NCBI GenBank assembly: GCA_905221505.1
Contig: CAJNDL010000006.1
Location: 1 to 63,159 of the forward strand
DNA length: 63,159 bases
Reading direction: 5' to 3'
DNA from: a bacterium
GTDB taxonomy: Bacteria; Bacillota; Bacilli; Lactobacillales; Streptococcaceae
Shown: piece after piece, positions 1-7,384 of the stretch
Numbering within the stretch: position 1 is the first letter of the stretch
Layout of the letters: each line of letters begins with the position of its first letter
Notes under the pieces: generated by a model
Database searches by the model: none
What the model was told of the DNA's origin: nothing
Seen by the model: the letters and a program-made list of their open reading frames with translations, nothing else
Made by a program: the position numbers and the translations under genes

Positions 1-431
1 CTACCTGTTCGCTCACAATAAGAGAGAACTTTTTTACGAAAATCTATTGAATATGCCATAAGAAGATTATACCACATTCTGTACTGTTTTTGGTTCATTT
101 TACTATATAAAGTTTTTTCAGGGTTTTCTGCATGTATGAAATAATCGTACATACCTTTTGGTGACATGACAACTTCAACGTGGGAAGGTGTATTGAGTTT
201 CTCAGTAAGAAGCTCTGATACTTGGGAATAACTTTTTAGCGATTCAAAAAATAAGACTCCGTGCTTGTGCGATTTTTTAAATTCCCCAGTTTCCCTGTTA
301 ATGTCCTTATCATGCCAAGGGCTAAGAACAAATGGAATGTGTAATTCTTCGAGAATTTCTAAATAATTTTCTGGAGCACTTTCCTTATAGAATAGGAATG
401 CCCATTTATTTGAACGTTTTTCTTTAGCCAT
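1..431 (-). CDS. Rolling-circle Rep protein, pMV158 RepB-like (Rep_2), C-terminus cut by window start
   Basis: The reading frame starts at an ATG (complement of 429-431) and is open to the window edge, giving the first 143 residues. It should nick one DNA strand to start rolling-circle replication or transfer. Residues fit the HUH active site of RepB from plasmid pMV158: SPWHDKD (H40, D43), an H-K-H motif at H55 and H57, and a MYDY motif whose second tyrosine (Y97) matches the nucleophile. The matching nick-site hairpin lies just upstream (471-500). The missing C-terminus would show whether a helicase domain (PF00910) follows, as known for relaxases of some streptococcal mobilizable elements. 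The family call is strong; the exact role, plasmid-like replication or conjugative relaxase, is inferred. Confidence 0.85.
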   Translation of the reverse strand, partial: MAKEKRSNKWAFLFYKESAPENYLEILEELHIPFVLSPWHDKDINRETGEFKKSHKHGVLFFESLKSYSQVSELLTEKLNTPSHVEVVMSPKGMYDYFIHAENPEKTLYSKMNQKQYRMWYNLLMAYSIDFRKKVLSYCERTG

Positions 432-446
432 TTTGTCTTCTTTCTA

Positions 447-474
447 TGATTATTGATTATTGATTATTGATTTA
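447..474. repeat. Tandem 7-bp repeats (iteron-like) upstream of rep
   Basis: Three copies of TGATTAT and a fourth variant TGATTTA run head to tail from 447 to 474, ending inside the left arm of the nick-site hairpin and 16 bp from the rep start codon. In the pMV158 family short direct repeats next to the nick site bind Rep. The repeats are visible directly; Rep binding is inferred. Confidence 0.6.
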
Positions 475-500
475 TTGGGGGTCGTAGTAACCCCAATAAA
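471..500 (-). other. Double-strand origin / nick-site hairpin (TACTACGAC)
   Basis: A perfect 10-bp inverted repeat (471-480 with 491-500) encloses a 10-nt loop. Read on the minus strand, the loop contains TACTACGAC followed by CCCC (481-489 complement). This is the nick sequence of pMV158-family plasmids, where RepB cuts after TACTACG. It lies directly upstream of the pMV158-like rep gene and on the same strand, so this is almost certainly the origin used by that protein. Confidence 0.85.
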
Positions 501-507
501 TCTTCTC

Positions 508-524
508 TTGGGGCTTTGCCCCAA
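508..524. repeat. Small GC hairpin next to the origin
   Basis: TTGGGGC (508-514) and GCCCCAA (518-524) form a 7-bp stem with a TTT loop, 8 bp from the nick hairpin. It may be a secondary Rep or relaxase recognition structure, or a terminator. Function is not known. Confidence 0.5.
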
Positions 525-568
525 ACCCCAGCCTCTCCTGCCCGATGATATCACACATTAAGAACGCT

Positions 569-681
569 TGAGGACTGGCAAGGGACGGGGTAGTATTTTT
601 CGACTTCGTTACGCTTTCGCTTTAGGCTTCGCTATACTACGCTGAAAAATCTCCACCCCTCAAAGCCCTTGCAAGACCTCA
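569..681. repeat. Long imperfect palindrome, possible single-strand origin
   Basis: Nested arms pair across about 112 nt: TGAGG (569-573) with CCTCA (677-681), GCAAGGG (578-584) with CCCTTGC (666-672), GGGGT near 587 with ACCCC near 655, and TAGTAT with ATACTA closer in. No ORF of note occupies 432-772, so this gene-free stretch looks like a structured replication or transfer region. A single-strand origin is the natural guess beside a rolling-circle origin, but no known sso consensus was recognised. Confidence 0.45.
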
Positions 682-772
682 TTTTCCTACTGATTGGTAA
701 GTGCCGACACTATACCGATGAGATAGCTCAAAAAGGGCTATTGTCGTCAAAACAAGTATAGCAGGAAAACCG

Positions 773-1495
773 CTATTCATACCTTGAGAAAAGCTCCTGA
801 ATTCGTAGATTCAAAATTTGCTGATTCTTAACTGGAATAGTCCGAAACATTCTCACAGGTTCGCCTTCTATTTGAAAATACCCATATCCCCTAGGCTTGA
901 CGATGACCTCGTCTTTTTCCATATCTGGGAAAAGTAACTGTCTATTGTTGCTTGCATTCAAAAAGCTAGTTGATAAACTGATGACACAATTAAAGTTATA
1001 TCGTCCAGGCAAATCTACCAATAAGAATCGCTGACTGGATAAAATTATTCTGAAGCCTAGGCTTCTACCCATACTATTCATCATTAGCATTTTAGACAGT
1101 ATTTCCTTGTGTTTCTTTTTATCAGTTTGTTCAAGATAAGCTAGAAATGCTTGCCACTCGTCAAAAATAAGATATAGATTGTGGTCATTCGTTTCTACCT
1201 TGCTTAATCTGTTTTCAAAGCGATTATAGATAGTTTCAAACATATCAAGACAGTTGAATCCACGAGCTACATGAGTCCCTGACATTGAGAATAGTTCATC
1301 ATCAGCTTTAAAATCCATAAAATAAGCTTCAGCAGATGTATCATGGGTTGCCACAAGACCTATAAATCTATGCAAGAAGGTTGATTTCCCTGAACCAGAC
1401 GGTCCTGCAATAATCCAAGCAAAATATCGGTTTATGTCAATGTTGAAAGGGGAAGGGTGTCCCCTACTGTTGACCTCGAAAACGTTTTTAATCAT
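773..1495 (-). CDS. FtsK/TcpA-like DNA-transfer coupling ATPase, short form
   Basis: A 240-residue P-loop ATPase with Walker A GPSGSGKS at residues 31-38 and a Walker B-like run ending in D112-E113. I chose the ATG at 1495 because an AGAGGA ribosome site precedes it and because an upstream start would overlap the preceding gene by over 100 bp. It lacks membrane segments and is about half the length of typical TcpA or FtsK proteins; the preceding gene supplies an N-terminal membrane segment, so the pair may be a split coupling protein. In mobilizable elements such ATPases bring the nicked DNA to the conjugation pore. The ATPase call is firm; the coupling role is inferred from the neighbouring Rep. 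Confidence 0.7.
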   Translation of the reverse strand: MIKNVFEVNSRGHPSPFNIDINRYFAWIIAGPSGSGKSTFLHRFIGLVATHDTSAEAYFMDFKADDELFSMSGTHVARGFNCLDMFETIYNRFENRLSKVETNDHNLYLIFDEWQAFLAYLEQTDKKKHKEILSKMLMMNSMGRSLGFRIILSSQRFLLVDLPGRYNFNCVISLSTSFLNASNNRQLLFPDMEKDEVIVKPRGYGYFQIEGEPVRMFRTIPVKNQQILNLRIQELFSRYE

Positions 1496-1496
1496 A

Positions 1497-2075
1497 TTAG
1501 AAGTCCTCTTCTTGAATGATTTCAGTCTGTCTTGCCATACGATTGTGTGTTGCCTCTTCAATTGTTTTGACATCAAATTTAGCAACCCAACCAGCACCAA
1601 CATTCATTTCTATGTGCATATAGTCAAGAGCAAATTCATTTGTGTATTTAGCCAACACTCCCATGAAATAATCTTCAAGCTCCTTTTGGGAGTTTGTGTC
1701 AAGATTATTAGCGAGATAGATCCAAACATCTATACCTCGTGTGGTAGCAGGATTTATAGTTTTTAACTGTAAATCATGAGATAAGTTTTGATTGAGATGA
1801 TTGACCACGTTTTGTAAGACAGTACCTTTTCGGACTTGTAGTTGTTCATCAGCTTTCTTATTGAACCACCAAAGTGTGACATTTTGAATCAATGTAGTTA
1901 TAAACTTAACTTGCTTGCCTGTTAACAAGAGGCATTGTTCCCATAAATTTTCATTTCTCTTAACAACCTCATCTGACACAATGAGAAACTGTCGTTTTAG
2001 AGAGATGTATAGAGTATTAAAACCTTGCCATATAAATAATGCAAGAATAAGATAAAAGAATATTTGTATCAACAT
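1497..2075 (-). CDS. Membrane-anchored protein of the mobile element, unknown family
   Basis: 192 residues from the ATG at 2075, which has GAGG 8 nt upstream; a GTG at 2147 would add 24 residues but has a weaker site. The N-terminus (about residues 4-20) is a hydrophobic segment, followed by a soluble domain rich in charged and aromatic residues. It is tightly spaced with the ATPase gene (1 bp) and lies in the same reverse-strand operon as rep. I infer a membrane partner for the ATPase. I do not recognise a named domain. Confidence 0.55.
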   Translation of the reverse strand: MLIQIFFYLILALFIWQGFNTLYISLKRQFLIVSDEVVKRNENLWEQCLLLTGKQVKFITTLIQNVTLWWFNKKADEQLQVRKGTVLQNVVNHLNQNLSHDLQLKTINPATTRGIDVWIYLANNLDTNSQKELEDYFMGVLAKYTNEFALDYMHIEMNVGAGWVAKFDVKTIEEATHNRMARQTEIIQEEDF

Positions 2076-2147
2076 ATATGTTACCTCGTCATATAGTGAG
2101 TAGTTATCATCTACATAATGCAGATGATAACTCACTATGTTCGTCAC

Positions 2148-2540
2148 TTATCTTAATGAAATATCAGCAAGTTCAGCTACAAGAGCGAGTCCGACCGGTT
2201 GCTTCAACTTGTCAAGAACAAATGACAAGTCATACTTGTTAAGTATGATGTCAGTATTGACCAAACCATCTAAACTCTCGTTTTGATAGTTCTTCAACTT
2301 GACTTTGAACGTCGGGCAGTAATTTTCTTGACCAATACTAGCGAACTGTTCATAGAGTTCGACATCTACGCATGTAAGAGATGCCCATGGTCGTTGATTA
2401 TCTTGACCCTCGTTTATGATTCCATTGTTTGTATTGATTACTTTGATATCTGACGAGATATCAATAGAAGTTGACAAAGCATATAAAAATGCTCTCGCGC
2501 TTTCGTAGTTTCCTATGATTAATTTTTTCTCTTTTGACAT
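2148..2540 (-). CDS. Small conserved-looking mobile-element protein, unknown function
   Basis: 130 residues starting MSKEKKLIIG, chosen because AAAGGAGG stands 7 nt before the ATG at 2540. No signal peptide or membrane segment is visible. It is the first gene of the reverse-strand operon that continues into the membrane protein, the ATPase and rep, so it may be an accessory transfer or replication protein. No motif was recognised. Confidence 0.55.
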   Translation of the reverse strand: MSKEKKLIIGNYESARAFLYALSTSIDISSDIKVINTNNGIINEGQDNQRPWASLTCVDVELYEQFASIGQENYCPTFKVKLKNYQNESLDGLVNTDIILNKYDLSFVLDKLKQPVGLALVAELADISLR

Positions 2541-2971
2541 ATGAATGCCTCCTTTGCTAATCTTCCGTCTGACTAGCAATTTTAACTTTGAATGACAGGA
2601 CGGTCTATATTTGAATTGGTTAGCTAACTTATGACACTAGTATATATTTTTTTTGTTCCATGAGCAATGTGAGGGATTAATATAGTTGGTGTCTCTTTTT
2701 TGACACCATTATTTAAAGAATCTTCTTTATGTAAAATATATAAATCATGATTAATATTTTCGATTAAAATAGGCTTTTTATCTATATTGTTTCTAATAAG
2801 TGATTTGGATATTAATAATTGAACAACTTATCATTTAAAGTTTTTATCTAACTTTTGATACTATTTTATATATTTTTTTATAACTAAAAAAGGATTCTAA
2901 TTTTATGGTTAGAATCTTTTTTTGACACTATTATTGAAAGGTGCTATAATGTTTTTAAAAGGAGGTAATAT
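2541..2971. promoter_or_regulatory. Divergent control region with four TGACACTA-like repeats
   Basis: This gene-free stretch separates the transfer operon (reverse) from the gene at 2972 (forward). TGACACTA occurs at 2632-2639 and 2923-2930, TGACACCA at 2701-2708 and TGATACTA at 2856-2863. The second is half of a palindrome GGTGTC (2688-2693) / GACACC (2702-2707), and the last overlaps the -35 box of the 2972 promoter. Another inverted repeat, GATTCTAA / TTAGAATC (about 2893-2917), is followed by a T run just before that -35. The pattern suggests operator sites for a regulator of the element; which one is unknown. Confidence 0.5.
2922..2950 (+). promoter_or_regulatory. Consensus sigma-A promoter for the 2972 gene
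   Basis: TTGACA at 2922-2927 and TATAAT at 2945-2950 are separated by exactly 17 bp, with AAAGGAGG before the ATG at 2972. The -35 box overlaps a TGACACTA repeat, so a bound repressor could block it. Confidence 0.8.
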
Positions 2972-3538
2972 ATGATTAATTTTGAAGATTTAAAGTTAGA
3001 AATACAAGATGAGTTTATTTCTTCTAATATTTCTGAAATATTGTACAGACAAAGAAAAAAAGATAAATTATCACAAGAACGTTTTTTAGAAGAATATTTT
3101 GAATACAATATTTATACAAAAACAGCAGGGACTTTATCGCTCTCGCAGTTAAAAAGATATGAGAAAAATTATCGAGAAAAATCTTCCACTATTAAGCCTC
3201 AAAAAAGTAGCGAAATTTTTAATATTATTAGAAGATTTTCTGCTACTAATGATTTATATCAAAGAGAGATATATAACGACTATTTAAAAGAAGATTCGTT
3301 TAGGTTAGCTGAACGTCTAGAAGAGTTAGGTTTATTGGACTGCATTGAAAAAGCAACTAATGGACTAGCTGGGATGAATGAATTTAACATTAAATTTGGA
3401 AAAACTTATGATAAATCTGTCTTACTAGATTGGTTATTCACTAATGCTAATAAAGCATTGAATGGTGAAGATATACCTCAATTTATTTATAGTCAGACTA
3501 AAACAAGGCATGATATAAAAGGAGGAACTAAAAACTAA
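2972..3538 (+). CDS. Unknown 188-residue protein, possible regulator of the element
   Basis: A soluble, lysine- and glutamate-rich 188-residue protein with a strong ribosome site (AAAGGAGG, 2958-2965) and a consensus promoter. The N-terminal section (about residues 15-70) could hold a helix-turn-helix-like fold, seen as QRKKDKLSQERF followed by LSQLKRYEK, but the match to known XRE proteins is weak. It is transcribed towards an XRE gene and ends at a shared terminator. Its promoter carries the repeat motif of the region, which would fit autoregulation. Function unknown. Confidence 0.5.
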   Translation: MINFEDLKLEIQDEFISSNISEILYRQRKKDKLSQERFLEEYFEYNIYTKTAGTLSLSQLKRYEKNYREKSSTIKPQKSSEIFNIIRRFSATNDLYQREIYNDYLKEDSFRLAERLEELGLLDCIEKATNGLAGMNEFNIKFGKTYDKSVLLDWLFTNANKALNGEDIPQFIYSQTKTRHDIKGGTKN

Positions 3539-3554
3539 ATTAGCAAATTTAAAA

Positions 3555-3580
3555 AAGCCAAGTTCAAAAATACTTGGCTT
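3555..3580. terminator. Bidirectional terminator
   Basis: AAGCCAAGT (3555-3563) pairs with ACTTGGCTT (3572-3580), with A and T runs on either side. It serves the convergent genes at 2972 and 3579 and overlaps the stop codon of the latter. Confidence 0.7.
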
Positions 3581-3914
3581 AATTTATTTGTTTTAATATA
3601 TCTCGGAGAGCTTTTATAGTAGGTTCTCTTTTTTCTGTTGGTAGGTTTCTAATATCTTCAATGAGTTGTGAAAATTCTCCGCTTTGATTTTGATTTTCAA
3701 TATTAAAAAAAGTATTCATATCAACTTCAAGAGCTTGTATGATTTTTTCAATAGTCTCAAGCTTAACGTTTAACTGTTTATTCTCTAATCTATAGATATA
3801 GTTGAATCCCAGATCAGCCTTTTCTGCTAGATATTCTTGTGTCATTCCGCTTTTCAGTCTTAGAAGTCTGATTTGTTTTGCAACAAATTCTCTTAAATTT
3901 ATTTTTTCAGTCAT
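3579..3914 (-). CDS. XRE-family (Cro/C1-type) transcriptional regulator
   Basis: 111 residues. The helix-turn-helix is at about residues 9-63, with the typical pattern LRLKSGMTQEYLAEKADLG then YIYRLE. The C-terminal half (about 65-111) is acidic and may mediate dimerisation. It is divergent from the surface exclusion gene at 4066, and palindromes lie at its own start (3913-3936) and over the promoter of that gene (4001-4045). It is therefore likely a repressor of itself, of the surface gene, or of both. The DNA-binding call is firm, the targets are inferred. Confidence 0.8.
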   Translation of the reverse strand: MTEKINLREFVAKQIRLLRLKSGMTQEYLAEKADLGFNYIYRLENKQLNVKLETIEKIIQALEVDMNTFFNIENQNQSGEFSQLIEDIRNLPTEKREPTIKALRDILKQIN

Positions 3915-3936
3915 GATAGTACCTCATAACTATCAT
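3913..3936. promoter_or_regulatory. Inverted repeat over the XRE start, candidate operator
   Basis: ATGATAGT (3913-3920) and ACTATCAT (3929-3936) are perfect 8-bp arms around 8 bp. The repeat covers the ribosome site and start codon region of the XRE gene, as expected for autoregulation. Confidence 0.55.
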
Positions 3937-4000
3937 ACAAGTTTATCTCGTTGAATAAATCATTATCAAAAGACTGAAATTTTTGCTAGAATGGTGTTTT

Positions 4001-4045
4001 AAAGACTGTAAAATGTGGTATAATATTATTCATAAAACAGTCTTT
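4001..4045 (+). promoter_or_regulatory. Promoter of the surface exclusion gene inside an inverted repeat
   Basis: AAAGACTGT (4001-4009) and ACAGTCTTT (4037-4045) flank an extended -10 element, TGGTATAAT (4016-4024). No good -35 is seen at 17 bp, which makes an activated or repressed promoter plausible. AAAGGAG precedes the ATG at 4066. Confidence 0.6.
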
Positions 4046-4065
4046 TAAGACATAAAGGAGTTTAC

Positions 4066-6768
4066 ATGCTAGAATCAAACACACAAGGTCACGGAACCAT
4101 CAAGAAATTGCGCACAGGCGCTGTCGTTTCTACTTTAGCACTTACAGCTTTTGGGGTATCTACTGGGGTATCAGCTAGTGAAACCGAAGTTGCGGTTAAT
4201 GAGCCTGCAACTAGGGTAGTTGCTCAGGACGAGGTAGTTGCTAAAGTTCCCACTCAACAAGACGTAGACAAGGCTAAGGCTGAATCGGACAAGGCTAGTC
4301 AGGATGTAGCTAAGCAAAAAGAAGTTGTTGCGTCTACTGAAGCAAACATTGCTAACGTTGAAAAGACTATCGCTGACACTACTAAAAAAGTAGAAGAGGC
4401 TAAGTCTGTTACACCTGAAAAGGTAGCTGAGGCTAAGGCTGACGCTGACAAGAAAGCTAACGAGCTTGCGACTGCTGAGAAGACTGTAGCTGATGCTGAT
4501 AAGTCTGTATCTGCCACTGCTGAAAAGGTTGCTGACCAAACTAAGGTAGTATCTAATGCTGAGAAAACTGCCACTGCTACAGCTAATAAGGTAGCTGACG
4601 CTCAGAAAAAGGTAGATGCTCTTTCATCTACTACTGACACTACCCAACTTGAAAAAGAGGTAGCTACGCTTACTAACCAAGTTAGTGCTGACACTCAAGC
4701 AGTAGAAACTACTCAGACTAACCTTGATAACGCTAAAAAAGCTCAATCTAATAAAGACCAAGCTATTAAAGACGCTCAAACTGGGGTATCTAGCGCTGAA
4801 ACTAAACTTTCTCAAGCTACTACAGCCCTTGCTAATGCTAAGGCTGACCAATCTAACAAAGACAAAGCAGTAACTACAGCTAAATCAGCTCTTGACGTAG
4901 CTAAACAAGGTGTTACCGAAACAACTACATCTTCTGAAACAATGTACGATGTTCCAAAGGCAACATACTCTCCAGCCTTGTCTGATGAGTACATTAAGGC
5001 AATTAAAGCCCTAGCTAATGGTACAGGTAATGTTCTCGATGTCATGAAGGCAATCAATAAGCCTTATACTGACGAAAAAACAGGTGTAAGTGCCAATACT
5101 CTAGGTGGGTATAACTTTACAGGTAAGTACTTCCACAAAGGTCAGGATATTGCTTACGGTAGTGAAGATACAGACACAACAGAGATTGTTGATTTCCAAC
5201 ACCTAACAAAAGAGCAAGCAACTAAATTGAGTTTGTATGCAGCATCTATCATTAACGATTTGCGTGCTAAGGTTGGTACTGCACCTCTTAAAGTTAGTGA
5301 AAGTTCTGTTGCATTGGCTACTCAGTTTAACCATTATGCAAATCCTTTTGAAAAAGTGACAGATGGTGGGACAAGTCCAAACTACACAAAACCTCTAGCT
5401 GAGAAGTTAGCTATGGGTAAAGAGTCAGCTAAATTTAACTTGGATGCACTAGGTATTCGAGCTGAACATATTCCAGATTACGCAGGCAAGGGTACTCTTT
5501 CAACTATGGCTCAAATCAAGCAAGTTATGTATGAGGGTATCGTTCAGACAATTATGTCTTCAACAAGTACAAGTGCTAGTGAAGACTTGTACAGTGGTGC
5601 TTTGTCACTTCTAGGTTTCCGTGATACTGATAAGACAAATCTTGGTGTAGGTGTAGGTTTTGGTTATAGTCAGCTTGGGGTAAACTATGAGACTAGTTTC
5701 ACTTTATCTCCTACTAAAGAGGTAACTACAACTACTACCAAAGTAGATGCTAAAGCCGTTGAAACTGCCCAAAAAGCCTACGACGACGCAGTTAAAGCAT
5801 CTCAAGAAGCTAAAACAACAGTCCAATCAGCCCAAACTGATTACACCAATGCAGAAACAGCACTTGCTAATGCTCGTAAACAGCTTTCTGATTTGGTAGG
5901 TAACAAGGTTGATGTTCCAGCGCTTGAAAAGGCTCTTGCCGATGCTGAAGACAAACTAGCGCAGGACACTAAAGCTTTGCAAACTGCTAAGGAATCACTT
6001 GCTCTTGCTAAGTCAAATGCTACTGACAAAGCTAAGGCTCTTGCTGATGCTAAGTCAGCTCTTGAGACTGCTAAGGCTGAACAAGTAACTGCTAACCAAT
6101 CTCTTGAAACTGCCAAAGGTGAATTGGAAGTTCTTACTAAAGCTCATGATGTAGCAGTTTTGGCTCGTAAATCAGCTGGTGCAGACCTTGCTCGTAAACG
6201 TGAAGCATCTAAAGAAGCTACTGATACTCACACAGTTCTTGAACTTGCTCTTACTAAGCGTGATGAAGTCCTTAAGGCTTTGGACAAAGAGCTTACTGAT
6301 GCTAAATCTAAGCTTGGTGTACTCCGTGCTGAGTTGGAGACTGCTAAGGACGAGTTGGCTCGTCTTGAGGGTATCTCTGAAGCTAAGGCTCGTGGGTATG
6401 AGAACTTTAAGCAACTCAAAGCTGAACATGATGCATACCTTGCTGAACAACAACGCTTGCAGGCTTTGAAAGACAAAGAAGATTCAATTCGTAAAGCGGG
6501 TGGGGAAGTTAAACCTGTCCTTGATGCTGACGGTAAGGTAGTTGATGTTGTGGATGGGAAGGCTAAGGCTAAGGATAAAGCAGTAGTTGCGACAGTAGGA
6601 ACTAAAGACGATAAAACATATCAAGCTCCTGCACAAGCTACAAATGCAAAAGCAGAACCTAAGAAACAACTTCCAAATACAGGAACGAAGGATTCAGGAC
6701 TTTTAGCATTGCTTGGAGCAAGTGTTGGACTATTTGCTTTAGCAGGAAAACGAAAATATAATAGATAA
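4066..6768 (+). CDS. LPxTG-anchored SEC10/PgrA-type surface exclusion protein
   Basis: 900 residues. A signal peptide covers about residues 1-38 (basic GTIKKLR then a hydrophobic stretch ending GVSA). Two long Ala/Lys/Glu-rich coiled-coil regions (about 60-285 and 555-800) flank a globular domain (about 295-550) that matches my memory of the PgrA/Sec10 surface exclusion family, with its CAP-like stretch around NDLRAKVG. The C-terminus has a sortase signal: LPNTG at 869-873, a hydrophobic segment and a KRKYNR tail. Such proteins on enterococcal conjugative plasmids reduce entry of a second copy of the same element. Here it sits at the end of the element with its own regulated promoter. Codon repetition in the coiled coils suggests it can change length by recombination. 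Confidence 0.85.
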   Translation: MLESNTQGHGTIKKLRTGAVVSTLALTAFGVSTGVSASETEVAVNEPATRVVAQDEVVAKVPTQQDVDKAKAESDKASQDVAKQKEVVASTEANIANVEKTIADTTKKVEEAKSVTPEKVAEAKADADKKANELATAEKTVADADKSVSATAEKVADQTKVVSNAEKTATATANKVADAQKKVDALSSTTDTTQLEKEVATLTNQVSADTQAVETTQTNLDNAKKAQSNKDQAIKDAQTGVSSAETKLSQATTALANAKADQSNKDKAVTTAKSALDVAKQGVTETTTSSETMYDVPKATYSPALSDEYIKAIKALANGTGNVLDVMKAINKPYTDEKTGVSANTLGGYNFTGKYFHKGQDIAYGSEDTDTTEIVDFQHLTKEQATKLSLYAASIINDLRAKVGTAPLKVSESSVALATQFNHYANPFEKVTDGGTSPNYTKPLAEKLAMGKESAKFNLDALGIRAEHIPDYAGKGTLSTMAQIKQVMYEGIVQTIMSSTSTSASEDLYSGALSLLGFRDTDKTNLGVGVGFGYSQLGVNYETSFTLSPTKEVTTTTTKVDAKAVETAQKAYDDAVKASQEAKTTVQSAQTDYTNAETALANARKQLSDLVGNKVDVPALEKALADAEDKLAQDTKALQTAKESLALAKSNATDKAKALADAKSALETAKAEQVTANQSLETAKGELEVLTKAHDVAVLARKSAGADLARKREASKEATDTHTVLELALTKRDEVLKALDKELTDAKSKLGVLRAELETAKDELARLEGISEAKARGYENFKQLKAEHDAYLAEQQRLQALKDKEDSIRKAGGEVKPVLDADGKVVDVVDGKAKAKDKAVVATVGTKDDKTYQAPAQATNAKAEPKKQLPNTGTKDSGLLALLGASVGLFALAGKRKYNR

Positions 6769-6772
6769 AAAG

Positions 6773-6932
6773 AGAGTCTGGGACAAAAAGATTTTGATTT
6801 TAGGAATTCTTTATTATAAGTTTTTAAAATCGATATATTAGATAAAAAAGCGAACAAAACAGAATTCTGAGTGTCAGATAACTTGTTTTGTTCGCTTTTT
6901 ATATTTAAGGTTAGACTTTTGTCCCAGACTCT
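6773..6932. repeat. Intergenic repeat element with 16-bp inverted ends and internal terminator hairpin
   Basis: AGAGTCTGGGACAAAA (6773-6788) and its exact complement (6917-6932) bound a 160-bp unit. Inside, a 16-bp stem (6845-6860 with 6885-6900, core GCGAAC) ends in a T run and should terminate the surface protein transcript. A diverged relative lies at 32494-32765, so this is a dispersed streptococcal repeat of MITE type. It resembles pneumococcal RUP-like units in wording but is longer than I recall, so I leave the family open. Confidence 0.65.
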
Positions 6933-6971
6933 TCTAATGGAAACAAATTAGTATACATGTAAAAATTTTAT

Positions 6972-7125
6972 ATAAGGTAAACTTTTGATATTCTGGTTCG
7001 ATTTTTGCTTATTTTTTATGAAAGTTTACCTTATTTTAATGAAACTGATTGAAATTAGTTGAAATTTTGTTTTTTGAAAATTTATGAAAACGTTGATTTT
7101 AAAGCACTTTGAAATTAGATGAAAT
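6972..7125. repeat. Inverted and direct repeats at the element end, candidate integrase arm sites
   Basis: A 14-bp perfect inverted repeat (6972-6985 with 7021-7034, core AAGGTAAACTTT) is followed by two 17-bp direct repeats that differ at one base: TTGAAATTAGTTGAAAT (7049-7065) and the version with A in place of the middle T (7109-7125), spaced exactly 60 bp apart. They occupy the gene-free stretch between the surface gene and attR. Arm-type binding sites for an integrase or excisionase are the likely role; the integrase itself is not in the window. Confidence 0.5.
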
Positions 7126-7139
7126 AAGTGGTGCCCCAA

Positions 7140-7187
7140 CCAGGTCTTAAGAAAGCTCGTAAAGCATCACAATTTAGTAAACGTTAA
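7140..7187 (+). other. attR: duplicated 3' end of rpsI (ribosomal protein S9)
   Basis: The frame reads PGLKKARKASQFSKR and a stop, the C-terminus of ribosomal protein S9, but nothing upstream resembles rpsI. The rpsI terminator follows at 7213. This is what remains when an element integrates into the rpsI 3' end and rebuilds the gene at its other end. The intact rpsI should therefore lie to the left, outside the window. Confidence 0.85.
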
Positions 7188-7212
7188 TTCGAAAGAATTA
7201 CTATACTTATAC

Positions 7213-7240
7213 AGAGCACCTTTCGGGGTGTTCTTTTTTC
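7213..7240 (+). terminator. rpsI terminator
   Basis: AGAGCACC pairs with GGTGTTCT around a TTCG-type loop and is followed by a run of six T. It stands just after the S9 stop codon, its normal place. Confidence 0.75.
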
Positions 7241-7384
7241 TACTTTCTTACTAAATTGGTGCAATTGACACAGTTGTTGCGACTTTAGTCGCTTACAAAT
7301 GTGGCTGCAACCTGACAAGATCAGTTGCCTCAAAACGTTAATCAATACGATTATATCAACGTTTACAGACATTCAAGAATTTAC

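Noticed and set aside
447..474. Tandem 7-bp repeats as a CRISPR array
   Set aside because: Units are directly adjacent with no spacers; they are better explained as Rep-binding repeats. No CRISPR array was seen in the window.
1434..1766. Forward 110-codon frame across the ATPase and membrane protein genes
   Set aside because: Antisense to two well-supported genes and without a start signal.
4171..6857. Many long open frames on both strands across the surface exclusion gene
   Set aside because: They are shadows of repeated Ala/Lys/Glu codons in the real gene, with serine/leucine-rich nonsense products and no ribosome sites.
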